Of a stretch of 64,000 nt of DNA, positions 52,168 to 61,169 are shown in pieces; position 1 is the first letter of the stretch; the number at the start of each line of letters is the position of its first letter. The translations under genes and the position numbers were made by a program. This stretch comes from Verrucomicrobiota bacterium (GTDB lineage: Bacteria; Verrucomicrobiota; Verrucomicrobiia; Limisphaerales; UBA11320). The stretch spans positions 1 through 64,000 of the forward strand of contig JACQFQ010000014.1 of NCBI GenBank assembly GCA_016199985.1, written 5' to 3'. The notes under the pieces are model-generated. The model was not told the DNA's origin and made no database searches. It was given only the letters and a program-made list of their open reading frames with translations.

Positions 52168-53049
52168 TCAGAGCCCCTCTGTTTGATCCGCGTCCTCGCG
52201 AACCAAGCAGGCCGCCTTGCGCGTTTCGCCCCATCGGTAGCCGCCGAGTTCTCCGTTCGATCTCAGAACACGATGGCATGGGATGAGGAAGGCCACCGGA
52301 TTATTCCCAACGGCGGCGCCCACGGCGCGTTGCGCCCGGGGCGCGCCGATCCATTCGGCCAACCGTCCGTAGCTGACCACGCGTCCAGGAGGGATTCGCA
52401 GGAGCGCCCGCCAGACCTGCACCTGGAAATTCGTCCCCCGAACAAGCGTATGGAAGGAAGCGCATTCGCCAGACTTGCGAAGGAAGACGCGCTCCACGAT
52501 CGCCGCTGTCGCGTCCGAAGCCTGCTCGCGCCTCGCCTCAGGCCACGCTTCCTGAAGTCGTTCTCGAAAGGGATTTGTTGCTCCCTTCTCGAGGAATTCG
52601 AGACGACAAATCCCTCGATCGGTGGCGGCGATTCCGCACAGCCCCAACGGCGTGTCATGGAATCCGTAACGGATGTTGAGAGCCTTGCCGCCCTGCTTGA
52701 ACTCTCCGGGGGAGACCGCCTCCAGCGTGACGAACAGGTCGTGAAGGCGACCCGGACCCGACAATCCCGCGTCGAGCGACGCGCTCAGGACATCGTCCGA
52801 CTGGCGGAGCCTTTCCCGCGCGCGTGCGACGGTGAGGCACTGGAGGAATCGCTTGGGGCTGACCCCGGCCCACCGTGAGAAGAGCTTTTGCAGCCGCCAC
52901 TCGCTCAGGTTCACGGCGTTGGCGATCTCCGACAGGCGCGGTTGTCCGCTCGCGCGAGCGCGGATGAAGTCGATGGCTTGGGCGACTCGGGCGTAATCGC
53001 GTCCGGGGTCGGTGTCGTCTTCCATCTCGGGCTCTGGCGTCTCGGTCAT
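52168..53049 (-). CDS. Ada-like AraC/O6-methylguanine-DNA methyltransferase
   Basis: A 293-residue two-domain protein. An AraC-type helix-turn-helix covers about residues 20-118 (RLSEIANAVNLSEWRLQKLF, WAGVSPKRFLQCLTVARARE). A methyltransferase domain follows, with active-site C258 in AFLIPCHRVLRSNG and GNNPVAF before it. The enzyme transfers methyl from O6-methylguanine to its own Cys. It matches Ada minus the N-terminal zinc domain that senses methylphosphotriesters. The true start is ATG at 53049; the frame stays open upstream to 54333 only because it is antisense to aroC. Confidence 0.9.
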   Translation of the reverse strand: MTETPEPEMEDDTDPGRDYARVAQAIDFIRARASGQPRLSEIANAVNLSEWRLQKLFSRWAGVSPKRFLQCLTVARARERLRQSDDVLSASLDAGLSGPGRLHDLFVTLEAVSPGEFKQGGKALNIRYGFHDTPLGLCGIAATDRGICRLEFLEKGATNPFRERLQEAWPEARREQASDATAAIVERVFLRKSGECASFHTLVRGTNFQVQVWRALLRIPPGRVVSYGRLAEWIGAPRAQRAVGAAVGNNPVAFLIPCHRVLRSNGELGGYRWGETRKAACLVREDADQTEGL

Positions 53050-53180
53050 GCGGGGGATCCTACCACGGCGCGGCGGCGCGCCCACCCGGATCTTGCCATC
53101 CGGGCGCGGTCCAGCGCGCTGGCGAGGGCGGCGCCCAGGGCCGCGAAAAGGACGAAGAGCCGCTGGGCGGACGGGATCAT
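53046..53180 (-). CDS. Possible small membrane protein ahead of the Ada-like gene
   Basis: A 44-codon frame starting MIPSAQRLFVLFAALGAALA, then a basic tail. Its stop overlaps the Ada-like start as ATGA, a coupling layout seen elsewhere in this window. There is no homology, and the frame also continues from an antisense frame of aroC, so it may be spurious. Confidence 0.25.
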   Translation of the reverse strand: MIPSAQRLFVLFAALGAALASALDRARMARSGWARRRAVVGSPA

Positions 53181-53274
53181 GCGAGGACTGTTGGCAGGAG
53201 GATTCCATGAGGTCGACAGCGAAGTGGCCGTCGCCCCGCTTTCGGGTTGAAATGGAGGAGTCCGCTCGAACACC

Positions 53275-54381
53275 ATGGCTGGCATGGGCAACACGTTCGG
53301 CACCTTGTTTCGCATTACCACCTGGGGGGAATCCCATGGCGGCGGCGTGGGGGTCGTGGTGGATGGCTGTCCGCCGCTGATCCAACTCTCCGAGTCGGAC
53401 ATCCAGCCCGATCTCGACCGTCGCCGCCCTGGCCAATCGTCCATCACGACTCCTCGCAATGAAGCGGACAAGGTCACGATCCTCTCCGGGGTTTTCGAGG
53501 GCAAGACGCTCGGAACTCCCATCTCGATGATGGTGCCGAACACCGACGCGCGACCAGAGGCTTACAGCGAGATGGCCCAAAAGTTCCGGCCGTCGCACGC
53601 GGACTACACGTATTTCTCCAAGTTTGGTTTTCGGAACTGGCAGGGCGGCGGACGCTCCAGCGCGCGAGAGACAATCGGCCGCGTTGCGGCGGGAGCGATC
53701 GCCAAAAAGATCCTGAAGGAGCGTTTCGGCGTCGAGGTGCTGGCTTATGTTCAACAGGTGAAGAACATCGAGGCCGAGGTGGATCGGGAGAAGCTGGAGC
53801 TCCGCGACGTGGAGGCCAACATCGTTCGATGCCCCGATTCGAAGTCGGCCAAAAAAATGATTCGATTGATTGAGGCGATGCGCCGGAAGGGCGACAGCGT
53901 TGGGGGAGTGATCGAGGGCATCGCTCGCGGAGTGCCGCCCGGCTGGGGCGCCCCGGTCTTCGATCGGCTTGAGGCCGACCTGGGCAAGGCCATGCTGAGC
54001 CTGCCCGCTTCCAAGGGGTTTGAGGTGGGAAGCGGGTTCGCGGGCGCCCGGCTCACCGGGTTGGAGCACAACGACGCGTTCCGCATGCGAGGCGGCCGGG
54101 TGAGGACGGTCACCAACCGTTCGGGCGGGATTCAGGGCGGGATCTCGAATGGAGAAACCGTTTACTTCCGCGTCGCCTTCAAGCCCGTTGCCACGGTCAT
54201 GCGCGAGCAGGAGACGGTCGACGTGCGTTTCCGCAACACGACCCTGAAAGGGCGCGGACGCCACGACCCCTGCGTGCTGCCGCGGGCGGTGCCGATGGTC
54301 GAGGCGATGTCCGCGCTTGTGCTCGTGGATCACGCCCTTCGCCAGCGCGCTCAGAACGAATGGCCGGAACGAAAGCGCTGA
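53275..54381 (+). CDS. aroC: Chorismate synthase
   Basis: AroC makes chorismate from EPSP, the last shikimate-pathway step, using reduced FMN. The 368-residue protein has the three family signatures: [17 protein letters not shown] near the start, [24 protein letters not shown] region ([20 protein letters not shown]), and [21 protein letters not shown] [18 protein letters not shown] near the C-terminus. The start could also be the ATG at 53284 ([19 protein letters not shown]), which better matches the family. No other shikimate gene is nearby. It lies 88 bases before the MoxR gene. Confidence 0.97.
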   Translation: MAGMGNTFGTLFRITTWGESHGGGVGVVVDGCPPLIQLSESDIQPDLDRRRPGQSSITTPRNEADKVTILSGVFEGKTLGTPISMMVPNTDARPEAYSEMAQKFRPSHADYTYFSKFGFRNWQGGGRSSARETIGRVAAGAIAKKILKERFGVEVLAYVQQVKNIEAEVDREKLELRDVEANIVRCPDSKSAKKMIRLIEAMRRKGDSVGGVIEGIARGVPPGWGAPVFDRLEADLGKAMLSLPASKGFEVGSGFAGARLTGLEHNDAFRMRGGRVRTVTNRSGGIQGGISNGETVYFRVAFKPVATVMREQETVDVRFRNTTLKGRGRHDPCVLPRAVPMVEAMSALVLVDHALRQRAQNEWPERKR

Positions 54382-54469
54382 TTACCGGCCTAGTCTCAAC
54401 CGCTTTGACAGCAATTTCGACAGGGCAAACGATGATCCGAAGGGCGCCGGCGACGGCGAAGGAACTGCG

Positions 54470-55414
54470 ATGAACAAGAGTCTATCTCCCCAGGAAGTGT
54501 ACCGGACGCTCGTGTCCCACATCGGCCAGGTGATGCGAGGCCAGGAGGCCGCCATGAGAAAGCTCTTCGCCGCGCTGTTGACCGGCGGGCATGTTCTCCT
54601 GGAGGACTATCCGGGCACCGGAAAAACCACGCTCGCCAAGGCGCTCGCTCAATCGATCAACACGCGCTTCCGCCGGATCCAGTTCACTCCGGACTTGCTG
54701 CCGTCCGACATCCTTGGCGTGTCCGTCTACAATCAGAGGGACCAGGAATTCCATTTTCAGGAAGGGCCGGTGTTCACGAACATCCTCCTCGCGGACGAAA
54801 TCAACCGGGCGTCTCCGCGCACTCAGTCAGCGCTGTTGGAAGCGATGGCGGAAGGGCAGGTGACGGTGGAGGGGGAGCGGCGTCCGCTGCCCGAGCTTTT
54901 CTTCGCGATCGCGACCGAGAACCCCGTGGAGTTCCGAGGCACCTATCCGCTGCCCGAGGCCCAGATGGATCGTTTCGCGATGCGCTTCAACCTCGGATAT
55001 GTTTCCGAGGAGCAGGAGGTCGAGATTCTGACGGCTCAGGAGAAGACGCATCCGATCGATTCGCTGGGGGCCTGCATCACCGAGTCGGAGCTGCTTCTGG
55101 TGAGGCGCGCTGTGACGGAGGTGAAGGTGAGTCCGGAGCTGAAGCACTATATCGTGAAGCTGGCCGCGAGCTCCCGCGGGATGCCCGGCGTTCAGCTCGG
55201 CGCCAGCCCCCGGGCTTCGATCTCCCTGATGAAGGCGGCGCAGGCGGTGGCCGCGTTCGACGGCGGCTCGTTTGTGACCCCGGATCACATCCAGGAACTC
55301 GCCGTGCCCGTGATCGCGCATCGGCTGGTCATGGAGCAGCAGGCTCGGTTCTCCGGTGTGACCGCCGAAGGAATCGTGCGCGACATTGTGAAGAAGACGC
55401 CGGTCCCCGCCTAG
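54470..55414 (+). CDS. MoxR-family AAA+ ATPase
   Basis: A 314-residue AAA+ chaperone of the MoxR group: Walker A EDYPGTGKTTLAKALA (G51-K52-T53), ADEINRASPRTQSALLEAMA (Walker B), the sensor region (IATENPVEFRGTYPLPEAQM), DRFAMRF, and the C-terminal lid (GASPRASISLMKAAQAVAAF). MoxR proteins work with DUF58 and VWA proteins to assemble or activate envelope proteins. The usual partners are not adjacent; only a BatE-like gene lies 5 kb upstream. ATG at 54470 follows AAGGA at good spacing. Confidence 0.93.
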   Translation: MNKSLSPQEVYRTLVSHIGQVMRGQEAAMRKLFAALLTGGHVLLEDYPGTGKTTLAKALAQSINTRFRRIQFTPDLLPSDILGVSVYNQRDQEFHFQEGPVFTNILLADEINRASPRTQSALLEAMAEGQVTVEGERRPLPELFFAIATENPVEFRGTYPLPEAQMDRFAMRFNLGYVSEEQEVEILTAQEKTHPIDSLGACITESELLLVRRAVTEVKVSPELKHYIVKLAASSRGMPGVQLGASPRASISLMKAAQAVAAFDGGSFVTPDHIQELAVPVIAHRLVMEQQARFSGVTAEGIVRDIVKKTPVPA

Positions 55415-55419
55415 GTCTT

Positions 55420-55437
55420 GGAGGGCGGCGGCCCTCC
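55420..55437 (+). terminator. Hairpin after the MoxR gene
   Basis: GGAGGGC (55420-55426) pairs with GCCCTCC (55431-55437) around a four-base loop, six bases after the MoxR stop. No U-tract follows, so its role as terminator is plausible but unproven. Confidence 0.4.
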
Positions 55438-55632
55438 TGCCGCTTGTGCTCCAGCGGCGAGGCGGGGGTCAAAGGCTTGGTTTCGTTCCCAGTGGGTTGG
55501 ACGATCGGGGTGGCAGCGGCGCGCGTCTGGCGCGCTCCCAGACGCTTTGCGATTTCATGGAGAATGTCTCCACGCGGCAGAACACAGCCTGGGCCATCGG
55601 CGCTCGGCGTCGTCGCTCGGTCGAAAGGCTTC

Positions 55633-55663
55633 GGCCGGCGAACGCAACAGGCGTTCGCCGGCC
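55633..55663. repeat. Perfect 13-bp inverted repeat
   Basis: GGCCGGCGAACGC (55633-55645) pairs exactly with GCGTTCGCCGGCC (55651-55663) around a five-base AACAG loop. It lies in the middle of a 580-bp gene-free stretch with no U-tract on either strand. Candidates are a REP-like palindrome or an RNA hairpin. Confidence 0.7.
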
Positions 55664-55994
55664 TACCCACCACAGGGCGGCCCTCCGCCGTGCCTCTCAG
55701 CGGTCTCTGCCAGGGCTCCTACCCTGAAATCCATTTCTTCATCAGCCTATCGCTGTCGGGCTCCTTCCCGAAGTGCCCTCCCCGTTGCAAGTGTCCTGCC
55801 AAGGTCGCGAGTTCGCGGGCTTGGCATGGAGTGGCAAGGGGACTTGCGCGTTGGATGAGCCGTCCCTTCTCTCCGTCAGGCGCGTTCCCAGGCGCCTCCG
55901 GTCGGCGCGCCCAGCGGGTTATTCGAGCCGCTTCCTTCGCAAAACAGCAGGATTCGCATTGCTACGCGCGAGAGCGGCGTGCGATAGGTCTGGA

Positions 55995-57176
55995 ATGCGA
56001 TATCGACGGTTCGGGCGCACTGAGCTGCGGATGCCTGTCTTCTCATGCGGGGGGATGCGCTACCAATTCAAGTGGCAGGATGTCCCGCCGCAAGACATCC
56101 CCGCCGACAATCAAGACAACCTCGAGGCCACCATCCGTCGCGCCCTGGAACTGGGCATCCATCACATCGAAACCGCTCGCGGATACGGCACTTCCGAGAT
56201 GCAGCTGGGCCGCATACTGCCGACCCTTCCTCGCGATCAAATCATCGTCCAGACGAAGGTCGCCCCTCAGGCCACAGCCGCCGAGTTTCTGAAGATCTTC
56301 GATCAGTCCATGAAGTATCTCCGGCTCGATCACGTGGATTTGCTCGCGCTCCACGGGATCAACAACCGGTCGTTTTTGGATTGGTCCTTGAAAAAGGGTG
56401 GATGTGTCGAAGCCGTCCGCCAGCTCCAGCGCGAGGGCCGGGTTCGATTCCTGGGCTTCTCCACCCACGCCACCGCCGATGTCATCGTCGACACCGTCAA
56501 GAGCGGAGAGTTCGACTACGTCAACCTTCATTGGTATTTCGTAAACGACTTGAATTGGGCCGCGGTGGTCGAGGCCAATCGCCGGGACATGGGGGTGTTC
56601 ATCATCAGCCCCAATGACAAGGGCGGGAAGCTCTACGATCCGCCGCCGAAGCTTCGCGCGATGTGCGATCCGCTGAGCCCGATGCAGTTCAATGATCTTT
56701 ACTGCCTCGCCCGGCCCGAGGTTCACACGCTCAGCTGCGGGGCGGCGAAGCCGCAGGACTTCGACGAACATGTGCGCGCCCTGGATCACTACGATCAGGC
56801 CGGCGAGCTGGTCGCGCCCATCGAGGCCCGGCTGCGCGCCGAGATGAAGCGGGTGCTGGGGCAGGATTGGTGCGCGCGGTGGTTCGAAGGACTTCCGGAA
56901 TACACCGATGTGCCGGGGCAGGTGAACGTCGCCGAGATCCTTCGTCTTTGGACCTACGCGGCTTCGCTGGATCTCGTCGCTTGGGGCAGAATGCGCTACA
57001 ATCTGCTGGGGCAGGCGGATCATTGGTTTCCTGGCGAGAATGCGGGTCGCCTGGACTTTCAGAAGCTGGACTCCGCCCTCCAGCGCAGCCCGTTTGCGGA
57101 TCGCATCCCGCGGATCCTGCGCGAAGCCCACGACCTCCTGTTTGATCAGCCCAAGAAGCGGGCAAGCCAGGGCTGA
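55995..57176 (+). CDS. Aldo/keto reductase, COG1453-like, with degenerate Fe-S region
   Basis: A 393-residue oxidoreductase. The N-terminal 260 residues form an aldo/keto reductase TIM barrel ([20 protein letters not shown], then [23 protein letters not shown] catalytic set partly visible). The C-terminal 100 residues match the helical extension of COG1453-type AKRs, where a CxxCxxCxxxCP cluster normally binds 4Fe-4S. Here only C293 remains ([20 protein letters not shown]), so the cluster is probably absent. The start at 55995 follows AGG. It lies 93 bases before lpxC/fabZ. The substrate is unknown. Confidence 0.85.
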   Translation: MRYRRFGRTELRMPVFSCGGMRYQFKWQDVPPQDIPADNQDNLEATIRRALELGIHHIETARGYGTSEMQLGRILPTLPRDQIIVQTKVAPQATAAEFLKIFDQSMKYLRLDHVDLLALHGINNRSFLDWSLKKGGCVEAVRQLQREGRVRFLGFSTHATADVIVDTVKSGEFDYVNLHWYFVNDLNWAAVVEANRRDMGVFIISPNDKGGKLYDPPPKLRAMCDPLSPMQFNDLYCLARPEVHTLSCGAAKPQDFDEHVRALDHYDQAGELVAPIEARLRAEMKRVLGQDWCARWFEGLPEYTDVPGQVNVAEILRLWTYAASLDLVAWGRMRYNLLGQADHWFPGENAGRLDFQKLDSALQRSPFADRIPRILREAHDLLFDQPKKRASQG

Positions 57177-57269
57177 GGGCCTGAAAACTCGCGTCCCGCT
57201 CGTCGGCGCGAGTCAGATTGACCAAATCAGTCTTGGATTTTGCCCCCTGTTTCCTCTTAAATCCCGCGC

Positions 57270-58652
57270 GTGTCACAGCAGCAGCAGACGCTCCGACAAT
57301 CGGTCACGTATTCTGGCATCGGTCTCCATAGTGGAAATCGAGTGACAATGACGTTGGCCCCGGCGCCGGCCAACACGGGCATCCGTTTTCGCAGGATGGA
57401 CCTTGAGGACAAGCCCGAGGTGGAGGCGCGCGTCGAGAACGTTTCGCTCACAAACCGATCCACCACCATCGCCAAGGGGCATGTGAAGGTGCAGACGGTG
57501 GAACATATTCTCGCGGCCTTGGCGGGGGCCCAGATCGACAACGCGGTCGTCGAGCTCGACGCCAATGAGCCCCCGATCGCCGACGGCAGCGCGCGCGAAT
57601 ACTGCCGGCTCATCCAACAGGCGGGCGCGGTTCAACAGTCCGAGCGACGGGAGTGCTATCGCGTCACGGCCCCCATCGAGCTCACCCAGGGCGAAACCAC
57701 CATGGCCATCTTTCCCCACGATGGCTTCAAGATCACCTGCACCAGCGCGGACAAGGGCGGGCGTTTCACCCAGCAGTACACCCTCGATGTCACTCCGGAA
57801 AGCTGGCTGAAGGAGCTGTCCCACGCGCGGACCTTCTGCTTCTACGAGGAGATCGAGTACCTGATCAAGCACGGCTTGATCAAGGGCGGATCGCTGGAGA
57901 ACGCCGTGGTGATTCGCGACGACGCTGTGCTGACGACGGAGCCTCTGCGCTACCGCGAGGAGTTCGTGCGGCACAAGATGCTCGATATCATCGGAGACCT
58001 TTCTTTGCTCGGAAGGCCGATCCAGGGACATGTCATCGCCGTGCGTCCCAGCCACGCGTCGAATTGCGAGCTGGCGCGGCTCGTTCAGGCTCAAATGCGG
58101 AAGCCCATTGAAACCATGCAAACTTTCACGCCCCCGCCCGTCGCCGAGAAGGACAAGCCAGCGGCCGGCCACGCCGGCGGAGGATCGCCGGGCAAGGAGA
58201 CGGAGCAGATCGTGCGCGACGGCGCCACGCTCGACAACATGCAGGTGATGAAGGTGCTGCCGCATCGGTATCCCTTCCTGATGGTCGACAAGGTCACCAA
58301 GATCGAGGGGAACCGGGTCGTCGCGGTGAAGAATGTCACCATCAACGAGCCCTATTTCCAGGGCCATTTTCCGGGCCATCCCATCATGCCGGGCGTGCTG
58401 CAGTTGGAGGCGATCGCGCAGGTGGCCGGCATCCTGATGCTCCGACAGGCCGAGAATTTCGGGAAGATCGCCTACTTCATGTCCGCGGAGAGCGTGAAGT
58501 GGCGCAAGCCGGTTCGGCCTGGGGACGTGCTTGTCATCGACGTCGAACTGACCAAGAGCCGCGGGAAGATCGGGAAGGCCAAGGGCACGTGCCTCGTCGA
58601 CGGCGAGATTGTGAGCGAGGCGGATGTCACCTTCATGCTCGTGGACCGATGA
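57270..58652 (+). CDS. lpxC/fabZ: Bifunctional LpxC deacetylase / FabZ dehydratase
   Basis: One 460-residue chain with two enzymes. Residues 1-285 are LpxC, the committed zinc deacetylase of lipid A synthesis: E78-H79 in QTVEHILAAL, H235 and D239 in RHKMLDIIGDL, and H262 in RPSHASNCE. A Pro/Gly/Ala-rich linker (about 287-312) joins FabZ (313-460), the beta-hydroxyacyl-ACP dehydratase, with H366 in GHFPGHP and E380 in LEAIAQ. The fusion is known from Bacteroidota and PVC bacteria. GTG at 57270 is the start used. Its stop overlaps the lpxA ATG (ATGA), so the two are coupled. Confidence 0.96.
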   Translation: MSQQQQTLRQSVTYSGIGLHSGNRVTMTLAPAPANTGIRFRRMDLEDKPEVEARVENVSLTNRSTTIAKGHVKVQTVEHILAALAGAQIDNAVVELDANEPPIADGSAREYCRLIQQAGAVQQSERRECYRVTAPIELTQGETTMAIFPHDGFKITCTSADKGGRFTQQYTLDVTPESWLKELSHARTFCFYEEIEYLIKHGLIKGGSLENAVVIRDDAVLTTEPLRYREEFVRHKMLDIIGDLSLLGRPIQGHVIAVRPSHASNCELARLVQAQMRKPIETMQTFTPPPVAEKDKPAAGHAGGGSPGKETEQIVRDGATLDNMQVMKVLPHRYPFLMVDKVTKIEGNRVVAVKNVTINEPYFQGHFPGHPIMPGVLQLEAIAQVAGILMLRQAENFGKIAYFMSAESVKWRKPVRPGDVLVIDVELTKSRGKIGKAKGTCLVDGEIVSEADVTFMLVDR

Positions 58653-59431
58653 GCCATCTCGCTGAAATACATCCGACGGCCATCATCCACCCGGGCGCGC
58701 AGGTCGGCCCGGGTTGCCGCATTGGTCCCTATTGCGTGATCGGCGAGCACGTGACGCTCGGGGCGGACTGCGTGCTGCATTCCCACATCGTTGTGGACGG
58801 CCACACCCGCCTCGGGGCGCGCAATGAAATCTTTCCCTTCGCGTCGATCGGGCTGAAGACCCAGGACCTGAAATGGAAGGGGGGCGTCACTCGCACGCAG
58901 ATTGGCGACGACAACACTTTTCGCGAGTATGTCACGATCCACAGCGCCACCAGCGATGGCGAGGCCACGACGGTGGGGTCGGGCAACCACATCCTTGCCT
59001 ACTGCCACATCGCGCACAACGTGACGCTGGGCAACCGCGTGATCATGTCGAACGTCGCCACCCTCGCGGGCCATGTGACGGTGGAGGACCACGCGGTGAT
59101 CGGAGGATTGGCGGCGGTTCACCAATTCTGCCGGATCGGCCGCATGGCGATCATCGGGGGCTGCTCCAAGGTGGTGCAGGATGTTCCGCCCTTCATGATG
59201 GCCGATGGCAATCCCGCCGAGACGCGAACGATCAACAAGGTGGGGTTGGAGCGCAACGGCATCAGCGCCGAGGCGCACGCGGCTTTGAAGACGGCTTTCA
59301 AGATCCTGTTCCGCGACAAGCTCACCGTGTCGAACGCCCTGACCCGGATCGAAGCCGAGCTGCCCCCGCTCCCCGAGATCGCCCACTTGCTGGAATTCGT
59401 CCGCAAGAGCGAGCGCGGAATCAGCAAGTAG
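58649..59431 (+). CDS. lpxA: UDP-N-acetylglucosamine acyltransferase
   Basis: LpxA adds the first 3-hydroxyacyl chain to UDP-GlcNAc, immediately before LpxC. The 260-residue protein is a left-handed beta-helix with hexapeptide repeats (IHPGAQVGPGCRIGPYCVIG, NEIFPFASIGLKTQDLK), IAHNVTLGNRVIMSNVATLA, and the H-x-F region QFCRIGRMAIIGG (H before it in AVHQFCR). The ATG at 58649 overlaps the lpxC/fabZ stop, so they form a coupled pair. Next downstream gene is convergent, on the minus strand. Confidence 0.97.
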   Translation: MSHLAEIHPTAIIHPGAQVGPGCRIGPYCVIGEHVTLGADCVLHSHIVVDGHTRLGARNEIFPFASIGLKTQDLKWKGGVTRTQIGDDNTFREYVTIHSATSDGEATTVGSGNHILAYCHIAHNVTLGNRVIMSNVATLAGHVTVEDHAVIGGLAAVHQFCRIGRMAIIGGCSKVVQDVPPFMMADGNPAETRTINKVGLERNGISAEAHAALKTAFKILFRDKLTVSNALTRIEAELPPLPEIAHLLEFVRKSERGISK

Positions 59432-59589
59432 CCCCCCCGACGCGTCTCGACGTCAGCGTGGATAGCAAGGCGCGATCATTTCCTCGGCAGGGCTCGTAGC
59501 CACAACGCAATGCTTCGCTGGTGGAATGAGGTCGGGGCGTTGCCCCTTGGGGCCGCGTGAAAGATGCGCGCCAGGCGCCGGCCGGTCCG

Positions 59590-60360
59590 CTACTCCTTCG
59601 AAGTGCCCCAGCGCTTGTGCATGAAACGCTCGAAGGGGGAGAACATGATCTTGTCCGCGACAAGCCCGATCACGACGATCACAACCATGATCCCCGCCAC
59701 GGCCGCGATGTCGTGCACTTCGCGTCCGTAATGGAGCAGCAGGCCGAGCCCTGCGCCGGTCTTCTGCACGATCACATAGATCTCCGCGCCCATCAGCGAG
59801 CGCCAGGCGAAGGCCCACCCCTGCTTCATCCCGCTCACCACAAAGGGCAGCGACGCGGGGAGCATCACGGCGTACCAGGTGTGGAATCCGCGCGATCCCA
59901 TGGTGCGCGCGGCGCGGGAGTAGATCGGCGGAACGCTCTGAACGCCCGCGGAGGTCGCGAGCATGATCGAAAAGAGCGACCCCATCAGCACGATAAAAAA
60001 CATCGAGACCTCGTTTTGTCCGAAGGTGATCAGCGCCACAGGCGCCCAACAAACGCTCGGCAGGGTCTGCAGGCCCAGCGCGACGACCCCGAGCGTGTCC
60101 TGCACGAATCGGAATCGCGCGTTCAGCAAGCCCAGCGGCAAGCCCACGACCAAGCTCACGAAATACCCAAGAAACAACCGCTTGCTCGTCACCCAGCTGG
60201 CGTCGATGAGCTCCCCGGAACGCATGCCGCGGGTCAGATAGACGGCAATGTCCGTCGGCGACGGAAGCAGAGGCGAATCCCAGACCCCCTTGCGGATGAG
60301 AATCTCCCACACCGCGATGAGGCAGGCGAAAAACAAGGTGGATACCCAGAGGCGTTTCAT
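59590..60360 (-). CDS. ABC transporter permease (SsuC/TauC/NrtB type)
   Basis: A 256-residue inner-membrane permease with about six membrane segments (VSTLFFACLIAVWEILI, LFLGYFVSLVVGLPLGLL, AAVAGIMVVIVVIGLV) and the EAA-type ATPase-contact loop near GSRGFHTWYAVMLPASLPFV. It belongs to the sulfonate/nitrate/taurine group of permeases. The ATG at 60360 overlaps the stop of the ATPase gene (ATGA). Downstream sequence at 59432-59589 holds no gene. It is the third gene of the minus-strand transporter operon. Confidence 0.93.
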   Translation of the reverse strand: MKRLWVSTLFFACLIAVWEILIRKGVWDSPLLPSPTDIAVYLTRGMRSGELIDASWVTSKRLFLGYFVSLVVGLPLGLLNARFRFVQDTLGVVALGLQTLPSVCWAPVALITFGQNEVSMFFIVLMGSLFSIMLATSAGVQSVPPIYSRAARTMGSRGFHTWYAVMLPASLPFVVSGMKQGWAFAWRSLMGAEIYVIVQKTGAGLGLLLHYGREVHDIAAVAGIMVVIVVIGLVADKIMFSPFERFMHKRWGTSKE

Positions 60361-61169
60361 TCCGCGATGTCCTCCATCTGCGGACGCAGGTGGCGCTTCA
60401 GCGCCTTCGTGATTTCGGTCGCGTAGCTCGCGAGGTCCACGCTGTTGATGTCGCGGTGGCGGGGAAGCGCGATGTCGAAGCGCTCCTGGATTCGCCCCGG
60501 ATGCGGCGAGAACAGCACCACGCGGTCGCCCAGGCAAACCGCCTCGCGCACATTGTGCGTGACGAAAAGAATCGTTTTTTTCCGCTGGGTCCAGATGTCC
60601 TGGATGTCGCGATAGAGCTGCTCGCGCGTCATGGCGTCCAGCGCCGCGAAGGGCTCGTCCATGAGGAGGAGCCGGGGATTGGGCGCGAGGGCTCGCGCGA
60701 GCGCGACGCGCTGCTTCATTCCGCCCGACAGCTCGTGAACATTCGAATGCGTGAACTTCTCCAGGCCGACCAGCTTCAGGTAGAAGCGCGCGACATCCCG
60801 TCGCTCCGCGTCCCCAAGGCCCGGCTTCAGGCGCAGTCCAAACAGGACATTCCCCAGCACATCTAGCCACGGAAACAACGCCGACTCCTGGAACATCATC
60901 ATCCGCTCGCTGCCCGGACCCCTGATGGGCTGCCCGTCCGCGAGGATCTGGCCGGAGTCCGGCATTTCCAGCCCCGCGATCATGTTCAGCAGCGTCGATT
61001 TGCCGCATCCGCTCGGGCCGACCAGGCACACGAACTCGCCCTCCCTCACGCTCAGCGAAACGCTCTCCAGAGCGGTCACGCGACCCTGCGATGTGTCGAA
61101 ATGCTTGGAGACCTTATCGATCACCAGCTTTTCAGGCGGCGCGTTGATGAGTTCGGTGTCGATGCTCAC
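60357..61169 (-). CDS. ABC transporter ATPase (SsuB/TauB/NrtD type)
   Basis: A 270-residue ATPase with Walker A VGPSGCGKSTL (51-59), Q-loop FQESALFPWLDVLGNVLFGL, signature VHELSGGMKQRVALARALA, Walker B RLLLMDEPFAALD and switch VTHNVREAV. The family imports sulfonates, taurine, nitrate or thiamine precursors. The GTG at 61169 overlaps the stop of the binding-protein gene (GTGA), and its own stop overlaps the permease start, so the operon is tightly coupled. Confidence 0.94.
   Translation of the reverse strand: MSIDTELINAPPEKLVIDKVSKHFDTSQGRVTALESVSLSVREGEFVCLVGPSGCGKSTLLNMIAGLEMPDSGQILADGQPIRGPGSERMMMFQESALFPWLDVLGNVLFGLRLKPGLGDAERRDVARFYLKLVGLEKFTHSNVHELSGGMKQRVALARALAPNPRLLLMDEPFAALDAMTREQLYRDIQDIWTQRKKTILFVTHNVREAVCLGDRVVLFSPHPGRIQERFDIALPRHRDINSVDLASYATEITKALKRHLRPQMEDIAE

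Larger units (their letters stand above)
55415..55994. other. 580-bp gene-free region
   Basis: The longest interval without a recognised gene. Frames here do not look like protein. It contains two hairpins, one at 55420-55437 just after the MoxR gene and a perfect 13-bp hairpin at 55633-55663. It may carry the aldo/keto reductase promoter and a small RNA or repeat element; neither could be shown. Confidence 0.45.

Noticed and set aside
53050..54333. A long N-terminal extension of the Ada-like protein
   Set aside because: The extension is antisense to aroC, which is unmistakable. The AraC domain begins soon after the ATG at 53049.
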